IMG/VR virus record: IMGVR_UViG_3300020437_000003
Coordinates: 81,972 to 145,971 of that record
Reading direction: 5' to 3' (one strand)
DNA length: 64,000 bases
Source of the DNA: a virus
The translations under genes and the position numbers were made by a program. The notes beneath the pieces are model-generated. The model was not told the origin of the DNA, did no database searches, and was given only the letters and a program-made list of their open reading frames with translations. This document shows, piece by piece, positions 18,447-26,516 of the stretch; position 1 is the first letter of the stretch; every line of letters starts with the position of its first letter.

Positions 18447-19309
18447 TTTCAATTGTTGGAATTGGCAATGCCGCATCAGCCATTGCTACGAAATTTCAAA
18501 GCATCCCCCAGTATGATGTTTATTTGTTAAACGACAAGATTAAAAAAAATACCAAGCAAAAATATAAATTAAAATCATATGAAAAACCAGAAGATTATGA
18601 GAAGAACATACCAGATTTAACTAAATTTTTTAGTAATTGTCACGATCGTGTGCAAGTCTTTGTTACCGGTGCGTCTTTAAGTTCTATTTACAGTCTTGGG
18701 ATTCTTGAGCAGATTAAAGAAAAAGATATTGATGTCTTTTATATTAAACCTGATACCGAATTGTTAACCGGTATACCGCGTTTAGTTGAGAATATGGTAT
18801 TCGGTGTTCTACAAGAATACGCCCGCTCAGGTATGTTACGTAGTTTTACAATTTTCTCTAACGAGAGCATTGAAAAAATTCACTCCTCTATCAACTTAAA
18901 AACATACTATGATACGCTAAATGATACGATCTATTCTTCTGTTCATTATTTAAATTATTTTGAGCACACTGAGCCGCATATTGGGAACATGTCGAAGCCA
19001 AGCGAGATCAGTCGAATCCGCACAGTAGGAATGCTCGATATGAAAAAACTTTCTGAAATGTGGCTTTACGACCTTGACATGGAGCGAGAATTGTGCTATT
19101 ATATGTGTATAAATTCTGACCGACTTGAGGGGGAAGTGGGTCTACATAAAAAGCTTGTGGATATCTTGAAAAGTAAGCCAAGGAATGCTTTTCGCAAGAT
19201 TTCATATTCAATTTATGAAACAGAATTACCAGACTTTGGGTTTGTCGTGGCCCATACAAATGCGACACAATCAAACAAAAATACTCTTGACAAGCTAGAG
19301 CAAGAGTGA
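18443..19309 (+). CDS. Divergent FtsZ/tubulin-like protein
   Basis: The 288-residue product begins with a beta strand and a glycine turn (ISIVGIGNAASAIATKF, 2-18), as in FtsZ. At 72-82 VFVTGASLSSI stands where the tubulin signature GGGTGSG would be. Then comes a strand leading to KPDTELLTGIPRLVEN (102-117), like the KPF-FEG-R segment of FtsZ, then FTIFSNESIEKI (135-146), like the IPND-L-K segment, and SEISRIRTVGMLDM (187-200), like the FADVRTVM segment. The order and spacing fit the GTPase half of FtsZ, but the triglycine loop is lost. A degenerate or regulatory FtsZ relative is my inference. It overlaps the polymerase gene by four bases. Confidence 0.5.
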   Translation: MISIVGIGNAASAIATKFQSIPQYDVYLLNDKIKKNTKQKYKLKSYEKPEDYEKNIPDLTKFFSNCHDRVQVFVTGASLSSIYSLGILEQIKEKDIDVFYIKPDTELLTGIPRLVENMVFGVLQEYARSGMLRSFTIFSNESIEKIHSSINLKTYYDTLNDTIYSSVHYLNYFEHTEPHIGNMSKPSEISRIRTVGMLDMKKLSEMWLYDLDMERELCYYMCINSDRLEGEVGLHKKLVDILKSKPRNAFRKISYSIYETELPDFGFVVAHTNATQSNKNTLDKLEQE

Positions 19310-19315
19310 TACATT
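19287..19315 (+). promoter_or_regulatory. Sigma-70-like promoter for gp32/UvsX
   Basis: TTGACA (19287-19292), 17 bp, TACATT (19310-19315). It lies over the end of the FtsZ-like gene. Transcription would start around 19322, inside the hairpin that follows. Confidence 0.6.
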
Positions 19316-19317
19316 AG

Positions 19318-19338
19318 ATTCTGTGGAACGCACAGAAT
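19318..19338 (+). promoter_or_regulatory. Hairpin at the gp32 transcript start
   Basis: ATTCTGTG (19318-19325) and CACAGAAT (19331-19338) form a perfect eight-base-pair stem with a five-base loop. No T run follows, so it is not a standard terminator. It lies 28 bases before the gp32 start codon. T4 gp32 represses its own translation through leader RNA structure, so an operator role is possible. Confidence 0.5.
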
Positions 19339-19366
19339 ACTTTAACAAACAATAGGAGAAAAACTA

Positions 19367-20140
19367 ATGTCAATCAATATGGAACTAATGCGAAAGAAAC
19401 TTGCCACATTGCGTGGTGAAGGGCAACGAGACGGCGATTCGCTGTTTTTTAAACCAGATGAGGGAGATACTGATATTCGTATCGTGCCAACAAGTGATGG
19501 TGATCCTCTAAAGGAGATGTTCTTTCATTATAATGTAGGCGAGCACAAGGGTGGTATTTTGTGTCCGAAGCGTAACTTTGGAGAACGCTGCCCTGTGTGT
19601 GATTTTGCCTCTGCAGTATGGAGGGATGGCACAGAAAATAATGATGAGGAAGCTAAGAAGCTTGCAAAGTCACTATTTGTTCGCGGCCGCTACTTCTCGC
19701 CAGTTGTTGTTCGAGGACGCGAGAGTGAAGGTATCAAGGTTTATGGTTATGGTAAGAAGGCTTACGAACTTCTCCTTGGCTACATTCTTGATCCAGAATA
19801 CGGAGATATCACCGATATTGGAGAAGGCACAGACATTACACTCACCTATACCAAGCCAACAGCCCCCGGAGCTTATCCGCAGACTAGCATGAAAATGCGG
19901 CGTAACACATCTTCACTTTTAGAAGATACAGAAGCGATCCCTGCCCTCCTCGATCGTATGCCGGATTTTTCTTCGCTCTTCGAGCGCAAAACCCCCGAAG
20001 AAATCGACGCGATTCTCGATGAACAATTAGTAAACCCATCATCTGCAGAATCTCTGTCCAGTGAGACTACAGCGTATGGAAAAGGTAGCTCCACTAGTGA
20101 TGTCGATCGAGCGTTTGATGAACTTATGAGCAATAAGTAA
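19367..20140 (+). CDS. Single-stranded DNA-binding protein, gp32-like
   Basis: This protein coats single-stranded DNA during replication and recombination. The 257-residue product has a basic N-terminus (MELMRKKLATLRG), needed in gp32 for cooperative binding, and a core with a zinc site formed by HK-GGILCPK and CPVC (about residues 55-77). It ends in an acidic tail (SDVDRAFDELMSNK) of the kind that contacts partner proteins. It starts behind AGGAGAA. UvsX follows, as expected for functional partners, and both probably share the promoter at 19287. Confidence 0.93.
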   Translation: MSINMELMRKKLATLRGEGQRDGDSLFFKPDEGDTDIRIVPTSDGDPLKEMFFHYNVGEHKGGILCPKRNFGERCPVCDFASAVWRDGTENNDEEAKKLAKSLFVRGRYFSPVVVRGRESEGIKVYGYGKKAYELLLGYILDPEYGDITDIGEGTDITLTYTKPTAPGAYPQTSMKMRRNTSSLLEDTEAIPALLDRMPDFSSLFERKTPEEIDAILDEQLVNPSSAESLSSETTAYGKGSSTSDVDRAFDELMSNK

Positions 20141-20166
20141 ATAGTCTAGTGTGTGGGAAACCGCTG

Positions 20167-20186
20167 GCAGACCGGTCAAAGTCTGC
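20167..20186 (+). promoter_or_regulatory. Intergenic hairpin between gp32 and UvsX genes
   Basis: GCAGAC (20167-20172) and GTCTGC (20181-20186) form a six-base-pair stem with an eight-base loop, followed by a weak T-rich stretch. It could partly terminate or stabilise the gp32 message, giving more gp32 than UvsX. Confidence 0.4.
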
Positions 20187-20210
20187 TGCTTTATTTCAAA
20201 AGGAGTTAGA

Positions 20211-21353
20211 ATGGCAAAAGCCACAAAAGCAGGTCGTGTAGATATGCAAGATTTGATGAAGATTGTTAATAAAAAAGCAGGACAGAATGTAGCACACAAT
20301 CTGACGGGTGATAACCCAACTGCTGTAAAAGAGTGGATTCCAACTGGTTCACGATGGCTTGATTCTATCATTGCCAAAGGGCAAGTAGCTGGTATTCCAG
20401 TTGGCAAGATTACCGAGATTGCAGGATTGGAAGCAACTGGTAAGTCTTATATGGCAACGCAGATTGCTGCAAATGCCCAGAAAGCGGGCAAGATGGTCGT
20501 TTATTTTGATTCTGAGTCTGCTATCGATCCAATGTTTTTGGAGCGAGCAGGCTGCGATTTAGATCGCCTTATGTATGTGCAAGCTTCCTCCGTAGAGTTT
20601 GTGCTTGAGACTATCGAAGAACTATTGGGTGCAACCGACGAACAACTAGTGTTCATTTGGGATTCGTTGGCATTCACACCATCAATTTCAGATGTTGAGG
20701 GCGATTTCAATCCTCAATCATCAATGGCTGTCAAAGCCCGCATTCTCGCGAAGGGAATGTCAAAGCTTGTTATTCCGATTGCGGATAAACGAGCAACATT
20801 CATTGTCCTCAATCAGTTGAAGACAAATATTCCACAGGGTCCGATGGCCCGACAAATAGCAATGACAACACCTTATATCACCCCCGGTGGTAAGGCGATG
20901 CACTATGCTTATTCACTTCGTATTTGGTTGACTGGCCGAAAAGCTAAGTCAGCATTTATTGAAGATGAACGAGGGTTCCGTATCGGCTCCGAAGTTAAGG
21001 TGAAGCTTGAGAAGTCTCGTTTCGGCACTCAAGGTCGCTCTTGTGCTTTCCGTATCATGTGGGGCACTGACGATGTTGGGATCCGAGATGAGGAGTCTTG
21101 GTTTGATGCAATCAAAGGTTCGGAACACCTAACTTCCGCAGGTGCGTGGTATACATTCGCCACTCCTGACGGATATACAAAAAAGTTTCAACCATCCAAG
21201 TGGACCAGTATCATTACTTCCGATCAGGAGTTTAGGAATCGTGTCCTCAAAGTAATGGATGAAGAGATCGTGCAGAAGTTCGATCAGCGGCAAGGGAACG
21301 CAAAAGAGTTTTACGAAGATCCAGAAGATATATCAGTTCCTGTAAAAGAGTAA
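20211..21353 (+). CDS. uvsX: UvsX/RecA-type recombinase
   Basis: This ATP-dependent strand-exchange protein acts in recombination-driven replication and repair. I choose the ATG at 20211 (MAKATKAGR) because AAAGGAG lies eight bases upstream; the frame extends further but without a site. The 380-residue product has Walker A GLEATGKS, the YFDSESAID segment after it, a Walker B-like LVFIWDSLAF, and the NQLKTNI and GGKAMHYA segments of the RecA core. Length matches T4 UvsX (about 391). Confidence 0.93.
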   Translation: MAKATKAGRVDMQDLMKIVNKKAGQNVAHNLTGDNPTAVKEWIPTGSRWLDSIIAKGQVAGIPVGKITEIAGLEATGKSYMATQIAANAQKAGKMVVYFDSESAIDPMFLERAGCDLDRLMYVQASSVEFVLETIEELLGATDEQLVFIWDSLAFTPSISDVEGDFNPQSSMAVKARILAKGMSKLVIPIADKRATFIVLNQLKTNIPQGPMARQIAMTTPYITPGGKAMHYAYSLRIWLTGRKAKSAFIEDERGFRIGSEVKVKLEKSRFGTQGRSCAFRIMWGTDDVGIRDEESWFDAIKGSEHLTSAGAWYTFATPDGYTKKFQPSKWTSIITSDQEFRNRVLKVMDEEIVQKFDQRQGNAKEFYEDPEDISVPVKE

Positions 21354-21362
21354 AGAAAATAC

Positions 21363-21391
21363 TTGACTCTGGCCCTCCGATTGGTTATAAT
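21363..21391 (+). promoter_or_regulatory. Strong sigma-70-like promoter within a terminator
   Basis: TTGACT (21363-21368), 17 bp, and a perfect TATAAT (21386-21391). The -10 box sits in the loop of a terminator hairpin. Transcription would start near 21398, in the downstream arm of the stem. Confidence 0.85.
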
Positions 21392-21413
21392 AAATCAGTC
21401 GGAGGGTTTTTTT
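21373..21413 (+). terminator. Terminator hairpin overlapping a promoter
   Basis: CCCTCCGATTG (21373-21383) pairs with CAGTCGGAGGG (21396-21406) in an 11-base-pair stem with one G-U pair and a 12-base loop, followed by seven T (21407-21413). It would stop transcripts coming from UvsX. A transcript starting at the embedded promoter lacks the upstream arm and cannot form the stem. The GGAGG in the downstream arm is also the ribosome binding site of the next gene. Confidence 0.8.
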
Positions 21414-21614
21414 ATGAAGAAGACACACCACCATATTTGTGGTGCTTGTGAAAAAGTGCCACTTGATTGGACACCGGATGAATTTCCTCAGCCCGGCGAA
21501 ATAGCTGAGAGGATATTGTCAAAAAATCCTGAGTGGGCTAAATTGCACCATATGATTTCAATGGCTATTTCAATGCGAGATAAATTATGGAGAGAATATT
21601 ATGACAACAGATAA
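21414..21614 (+). CDS. Small Cys/His-containing protein
   Basis: The ATG at 21414 directly follows the T run and uses GGAGG in the hairpin arm. The 66-residue product begins MKKTHHHICGACEKV; the HHH-CxxC group could bind a metal. The rest is helical with several Met. It is the first gene of the RNase H transcript and overlaps it by 14 bases. Function unknown. Confidence 0.7.
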   Translation: MKKTHHHICGACEKVPLDWTPDEFPQPGEIAERILSKNPEWAKLHHMISMAISMRDKLWREYYDNR

Positions 21615-22572
21615 GAAAAGAGTCATCATTATTGATGCCCTCAATATGTTTCTGAGGGCTTACATTGTGGACCCGTCGCTATCAACCAATGGTGATCCTA
21701 TCGGCGGTATTAAGGGCTCGTTTAAGATTCTTCAGAAACTTGTGAGAATGACAAAGCCAGACTCAGTTGTGATTGTCTGGGACGGTCCAAATGGATCTAG
21801 AAAACGTCGCAGTATGGACAAAAATTATAAGGCCGGCCGTAAGCCACTCCGCCTTAACCGTTCTGTTAATAATCTAACTGACGATCAGATAACAGAAAAT
21901 AAGATTTGGCAACAGAGTAGGACAATTGACTACATTAACCAGATGCCTATTGTTCAGATCATGATTCCAGAGGTAGAGGCCGACGATGTTATTGCGTATG
22001 TGACTAAAATGAGTCATTACGATGGATGGCAAAAAGTTATTATTTCCAATGACAAAGATTTCCTTCAGCTTTGCGATGAGGATACAATTCTTTATCGACC
22101 CACTGTTGATGAAGTAATGAATACCAAGCGTGTTATTGAAACCTTTGGCGTACACCCCACTAATATGGCCTTGGCACGCTCAATTGTTGGTGATGCATCC
22201 GATAATCTACCGGGTATCAAAGGTGCTGGCATTACATCAGTAAAGAAAAGATTGTCATTCTTAGCATCTGAAAAAGATTATACGATTGATGATGTAATAT
22301 TATTCTGTGAAAATGCAGATAGTAAACTAAAATTCTTCACAAATATTATTGACGGCCGTCAAGTGATCGAACATAATTACAAAATGATGCAACTGTATTC
22401 TCCACAACTCTCGATTCAGTCTAAGACGTTTATTGACAATGCAATTGAGAACTTTGAATGTAATTTCAACCAGTTAGAAATCTATCGGAAAATGATGGAA
22501 GATGGTTTCGGTGAACTTAACTGGGAAGACTTAAAAACTAATATGAATCGAATCAAAATTGATTGTTTCTAA
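21601..22572 (+). CDS. rnh: RNase H / 5'-3' exonuclease (FLAP family)
   Basis: This nuclease removes RNA primers and flaps from lagging strands. The 323-residue product has the N-terminal metal-binding strand VIIIDALNMFLRA, VVIVWDGPNGSRKRR (about 56-70), EVEADDVIAYV (about 123-133), the SNDKDFLQL segment and VGDASDNLPGIKG (about 196-208), which is the helix-hairpin-helix region. All are characteristic of T4 RNase H and FEN-type nucleases. Length is close to T4 RNase H (305). It sits between recombinase and helicase genes. Confidence 0.92.
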   Translation: MTTDKKRVIIIDALNMFLRAYIVDPSLSTNGDPIGGIKGSFKILQKLVRMTKPDSVVIVWDGPNGSRKRRSMDKNYKAGRKPLRLNRSVNNLTDDQITENKIWQQSRTIDYINQMPIVQIMIPEVEADDVIAYVTKMSHYDGWQKVIISNDKDFLQLCDEDTILYRPTVDEVMNTKRVIETFGVHPTNMALARSIVGDASDNLPGIKGAGITSVKKRLSFLASEKDYTIDDVILFCENADSKLKFFTNIIDGRQVIEHNYKMMQLYSPQLSIQSKTFIDNAIENFECNFNQLEIYRKMMEDGFGELNWEDLKTNMNRIKIDCF

Positions 22573-22574
22573 GT

Positions 22575-22602
22575 TTGACTTTACACCGAATTGAGTTATA
22601 CT
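22575..22602 (+). promoter_or_regulatory. Sigma-70-like promoter for helicase and nucleotide-reductase genes
   Basis: TTGACT (22575-22580), 16 bp, TATACT (22597-22602), in the 51-base gap before the gp41-like gene. It could drive helicase, ribonucleotide reductase and the co-chaperonin downstream. Confidence 0.75.
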
Positions 22603-22623
22603 TATTAATCGACGGGAGCAACT

Positions 22624-24033
22624 TTGCAGAGTAAGCCTAATTTCGCAGACTATGGTAAATCGTTTCAAGAAAACCTAGTTCAACTGATTTACCAAGATCG
22701 ACCGTTTGCGGACCAGATTACGGAAGTCTTAGATCTTAACTTTCTAGATCTTGAATACCTGCGCGTGTTTTCAAGCAAAATCATCAACTACAGACAGCGT
22801 TATGGCTCGCATCCCTCATCAAATGCAATCGCCACCATTTTAAACACTGAGCTTGAAGATGAAGAAGAAATAGTAGTTCATCAAGTCAAAGAATACTTTA
22901 CGAGAATACTATCGAAAGATATTGATAATGACGCGGACTACGTTAAAGAAACATCGCTTGATTTTTGTAGGAAACAAAACTTAAAAGAAGCAATGATGAA
23001 ATCTGTAGGTCTACTGCAGACTTGCTCTTTTGATGAAATATCTAAAATCATTAATGACTCATTAATATTAGGTTCTGAAAACAATTTTGGTCATGACTAT
23101 CTGGCTGATTTTGAAGAACGATTTAAGCCTCGTTATCGAAAGCCAATAACAACCGGTTGGGACGATATTGATAAAATTTGTGGTGGTGGCTTGGGAATGC
23201 AAGAGTTGGGTGTCGTTGTCGCACCCACCGGTGCTGGAAAATCTATGGTTCTTGTTCACTTGGGAGCACAAGCAGTGCTTGAAGGCAAGACCGTCGTTCA
23301 TTACACCTTGGAACTGCAAGACACAGTTGTTGCCTCAAGATACGATAGTTGCATTACTGGTTATCCTCTTTCAAACCTTATGTCTTTTAAAGAAGAGATT
23401 TATGAATCTGTTAAAGACATTGAAGGTCGTCTAATCGTAAAAGAGTATCCTACAAAGTCAGCATCTACCAATTCAATACGTTCTCACTTGACTAAGCTTA
23501 AGAAGCGTGGAACTGTGCCGGGTATGATTATTGTGGATTATGCAGATCTGCTGAAGCCAGTTGTTGTGAGAAAAGAAAAACGAGCAGAGCTAGAATCAAT
23601 CTACGAAGAACTCAGAGCTTTGTCGTCTGAGTTTGAGTGTCCAATATGGACTGCCTCACAAACGAATCGTTCCGGTCTTAATGCTGAGGTGATCACAATG
23701 GAACAAATTTCCGAAGCATTTAATAAATGCTTTGTGGCGGACTTTATTATGTCCGTGTCCCGCACTGTTGAGGACAAACAAAATAATACTGGTAAGATTT
23801 TTATTGCAAAAAATCGTAATGGACCAGACGGAATGATATATAATATATTCATGGATACTTCTTGTGTTAAAATTAAGGTTCTACCAAAAAGTAACACGGT
23901 TATACCGACAAATCCATCAAGCCCGGTGCCGGCAGTAGCGACTAGTCCGGTCGCTTTGACACCAAAAGAACAGAGAGAAGTCTTACAAGACAAATATGCT
24001 AAATTCAGAAATATAAAAAGGAAAAACAAATAA
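22624..24033 (+). CDS. Replicative DNA helicase, gp41/DnaB-like
   Basis: This hexameric helicase unwinds DNA at the fork. The start is a TTG at 22624 after CGGGAG. The 469-residue product has an N-terminal helical domain (1-170), then the RecA-like core with Walker A APTGAGKS (about 201-208), YTLEL, Walker B-like GMIIVDYADLL (about 301-311), and TASQTNRSG, the sensor motif of DnaB-type helicases. The C-terminal 40 residues are Pro- and Lys-rich. No separate primase gene is recognised in the window. Confidence 0.93.
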   Translation: MQSKPNFADYGKSFQENLVQLIYQDRPFADQITEVLDLNFLDLEYLRVFSSKIINYRQRYGSHPSSNAIATILNTELEDEEEIVVHQVKEYFTRILSKDIDNDADYVKETSLDFCRKQNLKEAMMKSVGLLQTCSFDEISKIINDSLILGSENNFGHDYLADFEERFKPRYRKPITTGWDDIDKICGGGLGMQELGVVVAPTGAGKSMVLVHLGAQAVLEGKTVVHYTLELQDTVVASRYDSCITGYPLSNLMSFKEEIYESVKDIEGRLIVKEYPTKSASTNSIRSHLTKLKKRGTVPGMIIVDYADLLKPVVVRKEKRAELESIYEELRALSSEFECPIWTASQTNRSGLNAEVITMEQISEAFNKCFVADFIMSVSRTVEDKQNNTGKIFIAKNRNGPDGMIYNIFMDTSCVKIKVLPKSNTVIPTNPSSPVPAVATSPVALTPKEQREVLQDKYAKFRNIKRKNK

Positions 24034-26000
24034 TGAGAACTTTAGACACAATTAGAAAATTTAGATTATCCGACTCCTTTGTGGAGCCATACAAAACAGC
24101 AGAAGTGCCTTGGGGCCCGCTTGGTTACGTCACGTTCAAAAGAACATATGCTAGACGTTTAAGCGAGTTTGAAGCCGGCGCCACTGGAACTGAGGAGTGG
24201 TGGCAAACTTGTCGCCGTGTAATTGAGGGTATGTTCCATATTCAAAAACAGCACGTTGTTAGTCTTGGTCTTGAGTGGAATGATAACAAAGCACAAAAGA
24301 CTGCTAAGGATGCTTTTGACCGATTGTTCAATCTTAAGTGGACACCTCCCGGCCGTGGTTTATGGATGATGGGTACTAAGTTTGTTGAAGAGAGGACGGG
24401 TGCTGCTTTATTTAATTGTGCTTTTCGTTCAACTCAAGATATAGATCGAAAAGGTGGATATATATTTTCTTGGATTATGGATGCATTGATGGTCGGTGTC
24501 GGTGTTGGCTTCGATACCAAAGGTGCGGGCACTATCACCATCAAAGAACCAACATATACAAATGATACTCTTGTAATTGATGATTCTCGTGAAGGGTGGG
24601 TAAATTCTGTTCATGTCTTGCTTGATGGTTTCTTTCACGGCTCCAATGTACCTAGATTTGATTACTCTGCAATCAGGCCAGAGGGTGCTCCAATTTTAGG
24701 ATTTGGTGGTACTTCGTCAGGTGCACAACCGCTTATTGAATTACACGATAATCTGAAAGCTCTTTATTCTGAGAAAATTGGAGAACCGATCACCTCTGTT
24801 GATATTGTAGACACTGAAAACTTGATTGGTCGATGCGTGGTGGCTGGCAATGTCCGACGCTCTGCAGCTTTAGCTATTGGCGAACACGATGATATCCGTT
24901 ATCTTGAAATGAAGAATGATCAAGAAAAGCTTTATCATCATCGTTGGGGCTCTAATAACTCTTTTAACGCTGAAGTTGGGATGACTTATGACTGGCATGC
25001 TGAACAATCACAAAAGAACGGTGAGCCGGGATATATTTGGCTTGAAAACGCCCGGGCATTTGGCCGTATGAAGGATGGTGTCAATTATGACGATGCAGAG
25101 GTTATGGGCTTTAATCCTTGTGTGGAGCAAAGTCTACATAATGCTGAAATGTGTTGTCTGGTTGAGACTTTTCCGGCGAAACACGAAGACTATGATGACT
25201 ATGTTAAGACATTGAAGTGTGCCTATCTATATGGAAAGACCGTCACGCTTGTAAATACACACTGGCCAGAGACAAATGCCAAGATGTTAAAGAATCGCCG
25301 CATTGGACTTTCACAGTCAGGTATTGTGCAGGCATTTAACAAGCATGGTCGTCGCACTATGATGGACTGGTGTGATGATGCTTACGACTATGTTCGAGAG
25401 CTAGATACTGAATATTCCAATTGGTTGTGTGTACCTAGATCAATCAAGATGACCTCAATTAAGCCTTCCGGTACTGTATCACTATTAAACGGCTCTACAC
25501 CGGGAATACACTTCCCAGAGAGTGAGTTCTACATTCGTCGTATTAGGTTTTCAAACTCATCTCCTATTGTGCCGCAGTTACAAAAAGCAGGCTATAAGAC
25601 AGAAAAAGATAAATACTCACCGAATACAACCGTTGTTGAGTTTCCGATCCATGAAGAATTCTTTACAAAAGGAAAGAAAGATGTTAGTATGTGGGAGCAG
25701 TTAGAGATTGCAGCACAGTACCAGAACTATTGGGCTGACAATGCAGTATCGGTTACTGTGACGTTTAGAGAGGATGAAGCACTGCAATTGAAAAACGCAT
25801 TAGAAATGTATGAAACTAGACTTAAAGCGGTATCATTTCTTAAATACCAAGATACTGGATACGAGCAGGCACCATACGAACCTATCACCGAAGAACAATA
25901 CAGGGAAATGTCCGCAAATATTACACCAATCCACAGAATTGAAACTGACGTTGCAGGTGTTGGCACAAAGTATTGTGATGGGGAATCTTGCGAAATCTGA
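24033..26000 (+). CDS. nrdJ: Class II (B12-dependent) ribonucleotide reductase
   Basis: This enzyme reduces ribonucleotides to deoxyribonucleotides using adenosylcobalamin. The 655-residue length and motifs match the monomeric Lactobacillus-type ribonucleoside-triphosphate reductase: PPGRGLWMMGT, FNCAFRS holding an active-site Cys, NPCVEQSL with the catalytic Cys and Glu, and the C-terminal pair CDGESC (C648 and C653) that passes electrons. Class II enzymes need no oxygen or radical-generating subunit, and no such subunit is seen nearby. Reductant could come from the phage thioredoxin-like protein at 39690. The ATG overlaps the helicase stop. Confidence 0.92.
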   Translation: MRTLDTIRKFRLSDSFVEPYKTAEVPWGPLGYVTFKRTYARRLSEFEAGATGTEEWWQTCRRVIEGMFHIQKQHVVSLGLEWNDNKAQKTAKDAFDRLFNLKWTPPGRGLWMMGTKFVEERTGAALFNCAFRSTQDIDRKGGYIFSWIMDALMVGVGVGFDTKGAGTITIKEPTYTNDTLVIDDSREGWVNSVHVLLDGFFHGSNVPRFDYSAIRPEGAPILGFGGTSSGAQPLIELHDNLKALYSEKIGEPITSVDIVDTENLIGRCVVAGNVRRSAALAIGEHDDIRYLEMKNDQEKLYHHRWGSNNSFNAEVGMTYDWHAEQSQKNGEPGYIWLENARAFGRMKDGVNYDDAEVMGFNPCVEQSLHNAEMCCLVETFPAKHEDYDDYVKTLKCAYLYGKTVTLVNTHWPETNAKMLKNRRIGLSQSGIVQAFNKHGRRTMMDWCDDAYDYVRELDTEYSNWLCVPRSIKMTSIKPSGTVSLLNGSTPGIHFPESEFYIRRIRFSNSSPIVPQLQKAGYKTEKDKYSPNTTVVEFPIHEEFFTKGKKDVSMWEQLEIAAQYQNYWADNAVSVTVTFREDEALQLKNALEMYETRLKAVSFLKYQDTGYEQAPYEPITEEQYREMSANITPIHRIETDVAGVGTKYCDGESCEI

Positions 26001-26010
26001 AGAGGTATTG

Positions 26011-26238
26011 ATGAATTTTAATCATTTGATGAAAAAGGCAGAACTTAGGGATAAATGTGGTGATTTAGATACATGTTGCTACTATGTTCCACGTGGCCCT
26101 GTAAGGACTATGCTGGGTGAAAACGTACATCTCACAATGGTCTGTAAGCGCTGTGCAAAGCGAAAAGATGTATTTTTGACAAAAGAAGAATACTTTACAC
26201 AACAAAACTTAATTCATAAGGAGACAGGATATGTTTAA
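26011..26238 (+). CDS. Small Cys-rich protein
   Basis: I use the ATG at 26011, preceded by AGAGGT, 10 bases after the reductase stop. The 75-residue product has CGDLDTCC near 16-23 and CKRCAKRK near 47-54, together a likely zinc ribbon. It overlaps the GroES-like gene by eight bases. Function unknown. Confidence 0.65.
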   Translation: MNFNHLMKKAELRDKCGDLDTCCYYVPRGPVRTMLGENVHLTMVCKRCAKRKDVFLTKEEYFTQQNLIHKETGYV

Positions 26239-26500
26239 TCCAGTTAACAGGTATATACTTATTAAAATGCCGCCCAAGCAAACAGAGACAAATTCGGTTG
26301 TATTACTACCAGAGGATTACAAGCCTGAAGAACAAAGATATTCTGAAGTTACTGTAGTTAAAGCTGCTAGTGATGTTAGATTTGATTTGCATCAAAACAA
26401 TAAAATCATCATTGATCGCTCGATGGTAGAGCAAATTACTATTGGCAGTACTAATTATGATGTAATTTTAGACAACTATGTTATAGGAATTACTGAATAA
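26231..26500 (+). CDS. GroES-like co-chaperonin
   Basis: The 89-residue product fits the GroES/gp31 fold: N-terminal NPVNRYILIKMPP, a loop with TETNSVVLLPEDY (about 18-30) equivalent to the mobile loop whose hydrophobic tripeptide docks to GroEL, a strand EVTVVKA, and a C-terminal NYVIGITE. It is slightly shorter than GroES (97). T4 encodes a GroES replacement (gp31) for folding its capsid protein; here a phage GroEL is also present at 45245, so the pair may work together. Confidence 0.7.
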   Translation: MFNPVNRYILIKMPPKQTETNSVVLLPEDYKPEEQRYSEVTVVKAASDVRFDLHQNNKIIIDRSMVEQITIGSTNYDVILDNYVIGITE

Positions 26501-26516
26501 AATAAAGTAATATGTA

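Noticed and set aside
25810-26010. N-terminal extension of the Cys-rich protein into the reductase gene
   Set aside because: The reductase is intact to its CDGESC ending; the ATG at 26011 has a ribosome binding site.
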